Source: Caryophanales bacterium UBA4365 (GTDB lineage Bacteria > Bacillota_I > Bacilli_A > RFN20 > CAG-826). Taken from it: DNA of 38,639 nt. The position numbers and the translations under genes were made by a program. How positions within the stretch are numbered: the stretch's first letter is position 1; the number at the start of each line of letters is the position of its first letter. Positions 17,480 through 24,857 of this stretch are shown one piece after another. Location of the stretch: positions 1 through 38,639 of the forward strand of contig DGSJ01000054.1 in assembly GCA_002393905.1 (NCBI GenBank), read 5' to 3'. The notes below the pieces were generated by a model that saw only the letters and a list, made by a program, of their open reading frames with translations, made no database searches and was not told where the DNA came from.

Positions 17480-18349
17480 TTATCGAGAGTTTTTGAACTG
17501 ACCAAAAACACTAATGTGAGCCGGAAGAACATCCAAAACAAGATTTCCTTTCATTCCTTCCTCACCATCAAGGCACCAAGAACCAGTTTCTGATGTCGTG
17601 ATTTCAGCATGTTTTGTATTGATAACAGTTATCTTATTACGATGGAAGATATAGTTAGTTAAACCATTAAAAATGGTTGTTGGAGTAATATAGATGTTCA
17701 TTTTTCCATCAAAAAGTGAGTTGTGTGGGTTAACTCTAAAGCCACCAACATTGACTCCGTTTAGACACATCAAAAATGGCGTTTCAAAATCATATTCACC
17801 CTGATCACATTTGATATGAACGTTGATTCTCTTTTTAGTGAATACTTCTTTCACTGCCACATTGTAGTAAGCAAAGCGACCAAGAATCTTCTTTTGTTTA
17901 CGTGGGACAATGTAGGAAATATCAGTGAATTGACCAATGGCGGCAACAAATGTCCAGTACTCATTATTTGCTCTGCAAATATCGATGTCATAAACATGTT
18001 GTTTTTCAATAACTTTGAGGGCTTGACGAATGCTTCCTTTAACTCCAAAAGATTTACCAGAATCATTAACCGTACCCATTGGAATGTAACCAATAATTGG
18101 ACGTTCTTCTTTCTTTAAAGGAGCGATTGCGTTAACAGCATCTTTCAAAGTACCATCACCACCACAAACAATAATGGCATCGTATCCATTTTTCTTTGCA
18201 TCACGACAGCACACTAATAAATCATCAACAGAAATTGTTTGATGTGCATCTAATTCAAATGATTTTGAAAGACGTTTAATAATCTTTCCATGTTTTTTGA
18301 ATTTACTTTGTAATCCAGTTTTGTTCGAATATAGATACAACGCTTTCAT
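17480..18349 (-). CDS. YegS/BmrU-like lipid kinase (diacylglycerol/sphingosine kinase family)
   Basis: 289 residues. The catalytic-domain motif is VCGGDGTLKDAVNAI (GGDGT at about residues 62-66), followed by GYIPMGTVNDSGKSFGV, the family's GTxND element, and the C-terminal LDGEEG. The family phosphorylates lipid hydroxyls such as diacylglycerol, long-chain bases or polyprenols with ATP at the inner membrane face; which lipid is used here cannot be read. A sphingoid-base role is possible given the SPT-like gene at 31767, but that is speculation. The ATG at 18349 has no SD; TAAAAT lies 7 nt upstream. Confidence 0.8.
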   Translation of the reverse strand: MKALYLYSNKTGLQSKFKKHGKIIKRLSKSFELDAHQTISVDDLLVCCRDAKKNGYDAIIVCGGDGTLKDAVNAIAPLKKEERPIIGYIPMGTVNDSGKSFGVKGSIRQALKVIEKQHVYDIDICRANNEYWTFVAAIGQFTDISYIVPRKQKKILGRFAYYNVAVKEVFTKKRINVHIKCDQGEYDFETPFLMCLNGVNVGGFRVNPHNSLFDGKMNIYITPTTIFNGLTNYIFHRNKITVINTKHAEITTSETGSWCLDGEEGMKGNLVLDVLPAHISVFGQFKNSR

Positions 18350-18362
18350 TACAATTATTTTA
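18350..18362 (-). promoter_or_regulatory. -10 box of the lipid kinase gene, predicted leaderless
   Basis: Minus-strand TAAAAT (plus 18357-18362) ends 7 nt before the ATG at 18349. No SD and no clear -35. This is weaker than the other leaderless candidates. Confidence 0.4.
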
Positions 18363-18390
18363 ATACATATAAATTAATATAGAAGATAAA

Positions 18391-18418
18391 GAAAAAAACA
18401 GAACAACAGCTCTGTTTT
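18391..18418 (-). terminator. Intrinsic terminator after tRNA-Glu
   Basis: Minus strand: AAAACAGA, loop GCTGTTGT, TCTGTTTT followed by more T residues. It ends the gltX-tRNA-Glu unit. Confidence 0.8.
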
Positions 18419-18421
18419 CTT

Positions 18422-18496
18422 TGGTGACCCTAGAGAGAATCGAACTCTCGATTCAACCTTGAGAGGGTTGCGTCTTAGCCGCTTGACCATAGGGCC
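18422..18496 (-). tRNA. tRNA-Glu (anticodon CTC)
   Basis: 75 nt including an encoded CCA. Acceptor GGCCCTA/TAGGGTC, anticodon stem CAACC/GGTTG with loop CTCTCAA (anticodon CTC), T-arm with GTTCGATTC. It begins 7 nt after the gltX stop codon, with a terminator directly behind it, so it is probably processed from the gltX transcript. Confidence 0.95.
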
Positions 18497-18503
18497 AATG
18501 TGA

Positions 18504-20168
18504 TTATTTTAAACTAGTCACAGCTAAATTGATACGACGATTTACTTCATCCTGACCTAAGATTTGGAGGACACAGTAAAGGTTTGGAGAATTTTTCGCA
18601 CCACAAAGAGCAACACGAATCATTTCTGCTACATCTCCAACGTGACCTTTGTATTGGTCTGGAGCTTGTTTATAGACTTTGTTTGATTCAGCAAATCCAT
18701 GGCGAACGCCAAGTTCTTTCACTGTTGAGAACCAAACATCATTAGCTAAGGAGTAGTCATTGGATTTAGCAAAATCTAATAAAACTTCTTTAATAACACT
18801 AGAGTCAATTGTTTCGTTGAATGGGTATCCGTTAGAAACAATTTCCTCGTATCTTTCTGGGTAGAAGAAACCAATGATTGGATAGACTTGAGAATAGTTG
18901 CTAAAGTCTTTTCTAGCCTTCTCTCCACCACGTTCAATATTGAGTGCTTTAACAGAGATTTGCTGGTATTTTTTCAAAAATTGATTGAGTTTTGCATCGA
19001 ATTTTTCTGACCAGGAAAGAAGGCGATTGTAGAGTTCTTCAGCACTAAATAAAGCAATCACTTCTTTGCTGAAGAAATCGAGTTTGTCTTGGTCAAACAA
19101 GACACCATCGAGACTCATCTTGGAGAAGGAGAATTTAAAATCATCAATGTTATAAGATTTGTTTTCGGCAGTCCATTCTTCAAAATTAGAGTTAGCAATA
19201 CTCATTAAGTAAGCTTTAAGAGCTTCGGCAGGATAGCCACCTTCGATAAAGTGGGAAACACTAGCTTCTGGATCTTTACGTTTGGAGAGTTTTCTCTTAT
19301 TTCCGTTATCTAGTTTCATAATAACTGGAAGGTGAGCATAACGAGGAAGTTTAAATCCTAAAGCATCGAATAATTCTAAGTGAATTGGAGCAGATGAAAT
19401 CCATTCTTCACCACGAATAACAGTTGTTGTTCTCATGAAGTGGTCATCAACAGCGTGGGCAAAGTGGTAAGTTGGAAGTCCATCGGACTTCATAATGACA
19501 ATATCAAGATCGTTTTCAGCAATGGAAATATCTCCACGAATTTCATCATGGAATGTAACTTTATTGTTATGGTTTCCTAAAGAACGGAAGCGAATAACAT
19601 AAGGTTCACCGGCCTTAATACGAGCTAAGGCATCACTTGGATCGATGTTACGACAAATTGCATAATCACCGTAATATCCAGGAATTTCTTTATTCATTTC
19701 CTGAATTTCACGTGTTTCTTCGAGTTGTTCGGCAGAACAGAAACATGGGTAAGCACGACCTTTAAGCATTAACTCTTTAATACAGATACGATAAATGTGT
19801 TCACGTTCACTTTGACGATATGGTCCATAAGAACCAACGTCTTTATCACCGAGGTAACCTTCTTTTGGAGCAACATCAAAGAATGAGAGTTGGCGAACTA
19901 ATTCTTCACCACTGCCTTCAATTTCACGTTTAGTATCAGTATCTTCTAAACGTAAGTAGAAAACACCTTTTGTATCTTTAGCGACTTTGTGAGCAACTAA
20001 AGATGTGAAAAGTGAACCTAAATGAAGGAATCCAGTTGGGCTTGGAGCGAAACGAGTAACCTCTGCTCCTTCTGGTAGGTTTCTTTGTGGATATTTCTTT
20101 TCTAAATCAGCGATTGTTTCGCTGATATCTGGGAATATGTAGTTTGCTAATTCTTCGAAGTTTGCCAT
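18504..20168 (-). CDS. gltX: Glutamyl-tRNA synthetase
   Basis: 554 residues. The class I signature is FAPSPTGFLHLGSLF, an HLGS variant of HIGH, at about residues 41-55. The second signature is KRKLSKRKDPEAS, a KLSKR variant of KMSKS, at about 291-303. The enzyme charges tRNA-Glu, and tRNA-Gln as well in organisms using amidotransferase. It is longer than the common 480-residue form, with an N-terminal extension of about 40 residues, as in a Clostridia/Erysipelotrichia subgroup. Transcription starts at TATAAT (plus 20200-20205), leaving a leader of about 30 nt with no strong SD. A cognate tRNA-Glu gene lies 7 nt after the stop codon. Confidence 0.95.
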   Translation of the reverse strand: MANFEELANYIFPDISETIADLEKKYPQRNLPEGAEVTRFAPSPTGFLHLGSLFTSLVAHKVAKDTKGVFYLRLEDTDTKREIEGSGEELVRQLSFFDVAPKEGYLGDKDVGSYGPYRQSEREHIYRICIKELMLKGRAYPCFCSAEQLEETREIQEMNKEIPGYYGDYAICRNIDPSDALARIKAGEPYVIRFRSLGNHNNKVTFHDEIRGDISIAENDLDIVIMKSDGLPTYHFAHAVDDHFMRTTTVIRGEEWISSAPIHLELFDALGFKLPRYAHLPVIMKLDNGNKRKLSKRKDPEASVSHFIEGGYPAEALKAYLMSIANSNFEEWTAENKSYNIDDFKFSFSKMSLDGVLFDQDKLDFFSKEVIALFSAEELYNRLLSWSEKFDAKLNQFLKKYQQISVKALNIERGGEKARKDFSNYSQVYPIIGFFYPERYEEIVSNGYPFNETIDSSVIKEVLLDFAKSNDYSLANDVWFSTVKELGVRHGFAESNKVYKQAPDQYKGHVGDVAEMIRVALCGAKNSPNLYCVLQILGQDEVNRRINLAVTSLK

Positions 20169-20192
20169 AATTTTTGTTTCTCAATATTTATC

Positions 20193-20228
20193 TTGAAGTA
20201 TTATACATCATTCTTTATAATAATAAAC
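20193..20228. promoter_or_regulatory. Overlapping divergent promoters for gltX (-) and tRNA-Gly (+)
   Basis: Plus strand: TTGAAG (20193-20198), 17-bp spacer, TATAAT (20216-20221), 16 nt before tRNA-Gly. Minus strand: TATAAT (plus 20200-20205) with a weak TTTATT -35 (20222-20227). The gltX -10 lies inside the spacer of the tRNA promoter, so two polymerases cannot bind at once. Confidence 0.65.
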
Positions 20229-20236
20229 GCTGAATT

Positions 20237-20310
20237 GCAGATGTAGTTCAGTGGTAGAACACTACCTTGCCAAGGTAGTTATGCGGGTTCGATTCCCGTC
20301 ATCTGCTCCA
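20237..20310 (+). tRNA. tRNA-Gly (anticodon GCC)
   Basis: 74 nt including CCA. Acceptor GCAGATG/CATCTGC, anticodon stem CTACC/GGTAG with loop TTGCCAA (anticodon GCC). It is the only plus-strand tRNA in the window, with its own promoter and a terminator behind it. Confidence 0.95.
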
Positions 20311-20315
20311 AATGA

Positions 20316-20349
20316 AGAAAAAACAGTGCATAGCACTGTTTATTTTTTA
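20316..20349. terminator. Bidirectional intrinsic terminator
   Basis: AACAGTGC, ATA loop, GCACTGTT (arms at 20322-20340), with T-rich tracts on both strands (TATTTTTTAT on plus, TTTTTTC on minus). It ends tRNA-Gly on the plus strand and the deoD operon on the minus strand. The stop codon of the 20340 gene touches the hairpin. Confidence 0.8.
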
Positions 20350-21389
20350 TCTTCGGAAGGTTGTTCTGGGTTTTCTTTTATAGCGTCATCTGCTTCTTTA
20401 AGCATTTTATCCAGCTCTTCTTTACTACGTTGAATTTCTTCTTCGATTTTCTTCCGATCTTCTTCAGAGAGTTGGTTTGTCCTTTGTAGATCATTCAGAG
20501 TCTTTTCACTTAAGTGAATCGAAGCTTTTGAATAATCATCAGTTGATGCAATAAAAATCATTCTTAAAACATCGAAGTAATAAGGAATGAATGGCAAAAG
20601 TAAGATTAGTGAAACGAACAAAGCAACAAATAAGGTTCTTGTCGCATCAAAGTTAAAGACAAAACCAGCGACATATGTTGCACCAGCAAATGTTAAAAGG
20701 AACCATAAAGTAACATACCAAACAGCTCCATAATATTCTTTATAAAATTCTTTTCTTCTCATGTGAGCAGCAACCATGTAAAGTCGGTTCACTGCTTTCA
20801 TTGGCATTGGTTTATTGGTCATCAAATTGATATAGAATTTTTCACTGTTGAGTAGACAATGACGGATAAAGGTATAAGAACCAAAACAAGAACCGACAAG
20901 AGAAGAAATTTTCATTGTCAAATTTGCTGGTTCAAAAGCCCAGAAATGATCCATGGCAACTGACATGGATTTTACGTCATTTGCTAGCTCAATTTCTTTC
21001 AAAATCTCCGCAAATCCTGGTTGTCCTCTCAAAAATGTGTAATAAAGAATGATGGTTAAAAGTGTGCTAAAAATGATGGATATTAGGATTGCTTTGAGTA
21101 ATCCGATTAATGCCTTAAATCCACCAAAAAAGATACCTTGAAAATAGAGTGGATAAAAGACAAAAAATGACTTAATTGGAGCACTTTTAGAAATGTTTAA
21201 TCCAGCAAGAGTTGAAAGGTAAGCAAAGGTAAATGGAAGAACAAAAAATGGGATCGTGATCACCATTGTAAATCCAACCCAGATGTTAAGAAGCAAACAA
21301 ACAGCCAGAATAAAAACATACATCGCTGTTAAAGTTGATTTAGCACCGAAGTCTTTTTTATATTCTTTCCAAGCTTCTTTTCCAATCAT
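20340..21389 (-). CDS. Multi-pass membrane protein of unknown function
   Basis: 349 residues from the ATG at 21389, chosen because it overlaps the upstream stop as ATGA; an in-frame ATG at 21416 has no SD. About six hydrophobic helices are visible: two near the N-terminus (about 20-75), one or two at about 95-130, and a C-terminal pair (about 220-280). A charged helical tail ends the protein (SEEDRKKIEEEIQRSKEELD and on). I do not recognise a family; a distant relation to YesL/DUF624-like or permease-like proteins is possible. It is the last gene of the deoD operon and is translationally coupled to the NERD-like gene. Confidence 0.6.
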   Translation of the reverse strand: MIGKEAWKEYKKDFGAKSTLTAMYVFILAVCLLLNIWVGFTMVITIPFFVLPFTFAYLSTLAGLNISKSAPIKSFFVFYPLYFQGIFFGGFKALIGLLKAILISIIFSTLLTIILYYTFLRGQPGFAEILKEIELANDVKSMSVAMDHFWAFEPANLTMKISSLVGSCFGSYTFIRHCLLNSEKFYINLMTNKPMPMKAVNRLYMVAAHMRRKEFYKEYYGAVWYVTLWFLLTFAGATYVAGFVFNFDATRTLFVALFVSLILLLPFIPYYFDVLRMIFIASTDDYSKASIHLSEKTLNDLQRTNQLSEEDRKKIEEEIQRSKEELDKMLKEADDAIKENPEQPSEDKK

Positions 21390-21988
21390 TTGACTCTGTC
21401 TCTTAAATTGATACATGAAATGTCATGAACCGCATACATCATTTGTTCTTGATTTAGTGGATCGACATTTTTACTTTCATAGAAGTTAACTACTTCTTTG
21501 AGTTTACGAACATAAACAAGCGAATTGTTATCATCATAATTGATGATGTTACATGAATCATTAACCAAAGCGATTGGCACAAACAATGATTCATCTAAAT
21601 TGATAATTGATGATAGTTCTTTTAATTGTTGTCTAGCTAGTAATACAGGATTATCAGTGTAGGAATTCTTTTTCTTTCCTTTTAGTAAAAAGGAGTTATC
21701 AGAACTTTTACCATATAAATCTGCTTCTGAGTAGAAGTCATAAAAGACATAAATAAACTTGTTTCCAAACATTAAATGATCAATCACAAGCATTGTGTCA
21801 TCATGACTTTTTAAGGTCAGTAGATTAATTAGATAATAATCCTTTCGCATTGCTAATCGATAAACCTTTCGCCCATAGATTTCACGATAATGTTTACGAT
21901 AAACAATTCGATACAAATAAGGAAAAGCAATAGTAGAAACTATTGCGATTCCGAGTAATACGATTAAAACAACAAATAAGACTGGCAT
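21386..21988 (-). CDS. Membrane-anchored NERD-like protein, probably lacking nuclease residues
   Basis: 200 residues. One N-terminal membrane helix (about 1-25). The soluble part resembles a NERD (nuclease-related) domain: MLVIDHLMFGNKFIYVFYDF matches the usual vDHvvigp-G-iyviE-K strand pair, followed by NPVLLARQQLKELSSII, where NERD proteins have NP...Q....L. The conserved ExK motif is replaced here (YVFYDFYSE), so the fold may be kept without nuclease activity. It starts 5 bp after the deoD stop with a weak AGG, and ends in an ATGA overlap with the next gene. Confidence 0.5.
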   Translation of the reverse strand: MPVLFVVLIVLLGIAIVSTIAFPYLYRIVYRKHYREIYGRKVYRLAMRKDYYLINLLTLKSHDDTMLVIDHLMFGNKFIYVFYDFYSEADLYGKSSDNSFLLKGKKKNSYTDNPVLLARQQLKELSSIINLDESLFVPIALVNDSCNIINYDDNNSLVYVRKLKEVVNFYESKNVDPLNQEQMMYAVHDISCINLRDRVK

Positions 21989-21993
21989 CCTAA

Positions 21994-22710
21994 TTAAGCG
22001 AATGACTCAGCAGTTTCGATAGCAACATCAATCATGTTGAATAGACCTGTTTGACGTTGTTCAGCAGTTAAACGGCCTTCTTTAACAAAGCTATCTGTGA
22101 CTGTTAACATAGTTAACGCACGTTTACTAAGTTCCTTGGCTGTCACATAAAGAGCGTAAGATTCCATTTCAACACCCATGACACCTAATGCAGCCCATTT
22201 CTTCCAGATTTCTTTATCGTGATCATAGAAGACATCGGCAGCAAAAATGTTGCCAATATGGTGAGGATATTTCTTTTTAAGCAAAACTTCTCTTGCTTTT
22301 AATAAAACATCGAAATCAGCTAAAGCTGAGAATGTTCCGTTTAAGCCAAATTGTGACATCCAGTTGGAGTCTGTTGATGCACCTGCACAGAGTAAAACAT
22401 CAAAGAAATCAATGTTTGGTTGATATGATCCACATGTTCCAACACGAATAATTGTCTCGACATCATATTCAGCATAAAGTTCATAAGAATAAATACCAAT
22501 GGATGGATGTCCCATACCAGAAGCCATAACAGAAACACGTTTACCGTTTTTGGTGTAACCTGTGAAACAGAGGTTTCCACGAACTTGGTTAACAAGTTTC
22601 ACGTCATGTAAAAAGTTTTCGGCAATCCATTTCGCACGATTTGGATCACCAGGCATTAAAACGACTTTTGCAATATCGCCTTTTTTAGCCTCATTATGTG
22701 GTGTAGCCAT
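21994..22710 (-). CDS. deoD: Purine-nucleoside phosphorylase, hexameric (DeoD type)
   Basis: 238 residues from the ATG at 22710, which has AAGGAG 6 nt upstream; a longer frame begins further out without an SD. Family motifs: VVLMPGDPNRAKWIAENFL (phosphate site), VMASGMGHPSIGIYSYEL, RVGTCGSY, GVEMESYALY (ribose-binding Met-Glu) and MLTVTDSF with the catalytic Asp. It cleaves purine (deoxy)nucleosides with phosphate to base and (deoxy)ribose-1-phosphate for salvage. It heads a three-gene operon with a NERD-like and a membrane protein, which are not usual deoD partners. Confidence 0.93.
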   Translation of the reverse strand: MATPHNEAKKGDIAKVVLMPGDPNRAKWIAENFLHDVKLVNQVRGNLCFTGYTKNGKRVSVMASGMGHPSIGIYSYELYAEYDVETIIRVGTCGSYQPNIDFFDVLLCAGASTDSNWMSQFGLNGTFSALADFDVLLKAREVLLKKKYPHHIGNIFAADVFYDHDKEIWKKWAALGVMGVEMESYALYVTAKELSKRALTMLTVTDSFVKEGRLTAEQRQTGLFNMIDVAIETAESFA

Positions 22711-22768
22711 ATAAATCTCCTTATTGTTCGCTTGATATTTTATCAAATGCGTTAATAGATTTCATTAT

Positions 22769-23377
22769 CTAATCAAAAATTGTTGTTCCGTTTCGATAAG
22801 CTTCAAAGATTCGATCAAGCTCATCCTTAGACATCTTTCGAGACATTTCAGGAAGCTGATCCATTGGGAAGAACTTCACATCTGTTGTTTCATGACAATG
22901 TTCATGGAACTTCTTGTGGTCAATTGAACCTTCAAAAACCATCACATATTCTGGAACATTTTTGCTTGATTTAAATGGGGTTCTCTCTAAGAGAGCGACC
23001 AATCGAACAATCTTTGGCTCGATTCCGGCTTCTTGAGAAACCTCATTAAATGCCGCTTTGCTTGGTGAATCATACAAATCCGCCCAGCCACCAGGCATTG
23101 ACCACAAACCTGAATTAGCTTCACGAACTAACAAAATTTCACCTTTATCGTTGGTAATAATTGTTCGAGAAGAAATGGATGGAGTTGGATAAATATCACG
23201 TTCAAACATGCTTGGACGGTCAAACTTCACATCACAAAATTTCTCTAACATTTCTTTAGATAATTCATTAAGTTCTTTGTAGTTATCAATCGCGTATGGA
23301 TCCTTCGAAAACGTTAATCCGATTTTTGCAATTGAGTGGACTTTTACCACAAAATCATAGAATTCTTGATATTTCAT
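22769..23377 (-). CDS. Nudix hydrolase with N-terminal NUDIX_N_2-like domain
   Basis: 202 residues from the ATG at 23377. The N-terminal helical part (about 1-65, MKYQEFYDFVVKVHSIAKIGLTF) resembles the small N-terminal domain of YjhB-like Nudix enzymes, which hydrolyse ADP-ribose, nucleotide sugars or similar diphosphates. The Nudix box is GGWADLYDSPSKAAFNEVSQEAG (about 97-119, written here only to locate it). Compared with GX5EX7REUXEEXGU, the first Glu is Asp, Arg is Asn and one metal-binding Glu is Gln. Activity may therefore be altered. It is monocistronic: the cdaA terminator lies just upstream, and its own promoter is predicted to be leaderless. Confidence 0.85.
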   Translation of the reverse strand: MKYQEFYDFVVKVHSIAKIGLTFSKDPYAIDNYKELNELSKEMLEKFCDVKFDRPSMFERDIYPTPSISSRTIITNDKGEILLVREANSGLWSMPGGWADLYDSPSKAAFNEVSQEAGIEPKIVRLVALLERTPFKSSKNVPEYVMVFEGSIDHKKFHEHCHETTDVKFFPMDQLPEMSRKMSKDELDRIFEAYRNGTTIFD

Positions 23378-23412
23378 AACGAAATTATAACATAGTGATA
23401 ATTTCAAGTTAA
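23378..23412 (-). promoter_or_regulatory. Promoter of the Nudix gene, predicted leaderless
   Basis: Minus strand: TTAACT (plus 23407-23412), 17-bp spacer, TATAAT (23384-23389), then 6 nt (TTCGTT) to the ATG at 23377. No SD. Confidence 0.7.
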
Positions 23413-23418
23413 AACAAA

Positions 23419-23448
23419 ATAAAAAATACCCAGGAATTGCTGGATATT
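23419..23448 (-). terminator. Intrinsic terminator after cdaA
   Basis: Minus strand: ATATCCAG, loop CAATTC, CTGGGTAT with one mismatch, followed by TTTTTATTTTG. It separates the pgpA-cdaA unit from the Nudix gene. Confidence 0.75.
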
Positions 23449-23466
23449 TTTATGTTTTATTAAGTT

Positions 23467-24240
23467 TTATTCGGCCTTATCGTTTTCAGCTAACATGTAA
23501 TCCTCAAGAACTCTCATAAAGGAGTCTGGAGTCACATGAATTAATTCTCCGGCAACAGCAAGAGAGATGCGGCCAGTTTCTTCGCTAACAACTACTGTCA
23601 CCGAGTCAGAAACTTCACTAATACCAATTGCGGCACGGTGACGACTTCCGAACTTACCAGTTAAAGGTTTAGTTGTTGGAGTGTAATATACTGAAGCGGC
23701 AGCAATCAGATCACGACGAATAACAACGGCACCATCGTGAAGTCTTGTACCCGGATAGAAGATGGTTTGCAGAAGTTCTGGAGTAACAGGAGCGTTCACC
23801 ACTGTACCAGACTTCATAAAGTCATCTAAGTTTGTATTACGTTCAAAAGTAATAATCGCACCAATTTTTGATTTGGATAAGTTCTCCACTGCTTGGAATA
23901 CTCTTGTATACAAAGCATGACGATCAAAAACTTTTTCAGTGCGTTTGGATTTAATTGATAATGTGTTCGCCACAAAAGGACGAAGATCACCTTGGTTTAT
24001 AACCAAGAAAGTTGTTACAAGACCACAAGTAACAATTAACGTTGCAATCCAAAGTGCACTTAAACCAAAGAACCAAGCCACCACTGTTGCGCTTAAACCA
24101 ACAACAGAAATAACGAATGGAACTTTTCGACGTAAAAGCTTCAAGAGAACAACGATTGAAGCAACTAGAAATAGCACAAAAAGTGCTAACTCAATCCAAA
24201 GAGCAACATTATTAGTAACAAATTGGCCACCAACAAACAT
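23467..24240 (-). CDS. cdaA: Diadenylate cyclase (c-di-AMP synthase, CdaA type)
   Basis: 257 residues. Three N-terminal membrane helices (about 12-80) precede a DAC domain (about 100-245) with both catalytic motifs: LHDGAVVIRRD (DGA at about 169-171) and GSRHRAAIGISE (RHR at about 199-201). The enzyme condenses two ATP to cyclic di-AMP, a signal for potassium, osmolyte and wall homeostasis. The usual partners cdaR and glmM are absent; the gene follows a PgpA-like phosphatase instead. The ATG lies 2 nt after that gene's TAA and has no SD, so translation probably depends on reinitiation. Confidence 0.93.
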   Translation of the reverse strand: MFVGGQFVTNNVALWIELALFVLFLVASIVVLLKLLRRKVPFVISVVGLSATVVAWFFGLSALWIATLIVTCGLVTTFLVINQGDLRPFVANTLSIKSKRTEKVFDRHALYTRVFQAVENLSKSKIGAIITFERNTNLDDFMKSGTVVNAPVTPELLQTIFYPGTRLHDGAVVIRRDLIAAASVYYTPTTKPLTGKFGSRHRAAIGISEVSDSVTVVVSEETGRISLAVAGELIHVTPDSFMRVLEDYMLAENDKAE

Positions 24241-24242
24241 AA

Positions 24243-24728
24243 TTATTTAACCCAACGGTGAGCGAAGCGGCTAGCAGCAGAAGCGGCAATTGCACCAACA
24301 ATATCATCAATGAAGGTGTTAACAACGCCGGTGTCTTTTCCGTCTTCGTTTAATTTAGCAATAATGCCGTATTTCTTTTTATCGATGAATCCGAAGTTTG
24401 TTAAGGCGATGGAACCATAAAGGTTACAAATACCATAAGCTAAAACTTCATCAACACCATATAAGCCTTCATCACGAGTAAGGATTGAGGCTAAGTCTTT
24501 GTCTTTCATATAACCTTGTTCAGCGGCAACATCAAGTTCAATACCAGTCATAATGGCGTTTTGAACTTCACGTTTAGAAAGAACAGACATGACCGATTCA
24601 AGAAGTTCTTCTTTCTTAAGATCAACGTGGTAATCAGCTTGTAAGAAACGAGCACAATCAGCGATATCGCTAACGGTGACACCACGAGACTCAAGTAATT
24701 CAATGCATTTTGTACGGTAATCTTCCAT
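24243..24728 (-). CDS. Phosphatidylglycerophosphatase A-like protein (YutG family)
   Basis: 161 residues, matching the B. subtilis YutG pattern along its length: LESRGVTVSDIADCARFLQ, SKREVQNAIMTGIELDVAAE, DEGLYGVDEVLAYGICNLYG, SIALTNFGFIDK and the terminal FIDDIVGAIAASAASRFAHR. The family dephosphorylates phosphatidylglycerophosphate to phosphatidylglycerol. It has AAGGAG 10 nt before the ATG and a TATAAT -10 (plus 24776-24781) about 50 nt upstream, giving a normal leader. cdaA follows 2 nt after its stop codon, in the same transcript. Confidence 0.85.
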   Translation of the reverse strand: MEDYRTKCIELLESRGVTVSDIADCARFLQADYHVDLKKEELLESVMSVLSKREVQNAIMTGIELDVAAEQGYMKDKDLASILTRDEGLYGVDEVLAYGICNLYGSIALTNFGFIDKKKYGIIAKLNEDGKDTGVVNTFIDDIVGAIAASAASRFAHRWVK

Positions 24729-24775
24729 TTAAAATTTCTCCTTTTCTATAATTAATCAAAATTTTCAACTTAAGT

Positions 24776-24781
24776 ATTATA
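24776..24781 (-). promoter_or_regulatory. -10 box of the pgpA-cdaA operon
   Basis: Minus-strand TATAAT; the -35 is weak (TTTATT-like). The leader of about 40 nt carries AAGGAG, unlike the leaderless genes nearby. Confidence 0.55.
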
Positions 24782-24830
24782 GCACGAGTTATTTATTTAA
24801 ATAAAGCAAACTATATTAGAAATAACTAAC

Positions 24831-24857
24831 CGAAAAGAAAAGGTTCCATAGGAACCT
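24831..24857 (-). terminator. Intrinsic terminator of the protease operon
   Basis: Minus strand: AGGTTCC, loop TAT, GGAACCT (plus 24841-24857), followed by TTTCTTTTC. The TAG stop codon of the M3 peptidase gene lies at the foot of the hairpin. Confidence 0.75.

Noticed and set aside
18504..20236. T-box or other riboswitch upstream of gltX
   Set aside because: The leader is only about 30 nt, too short for a T-box.
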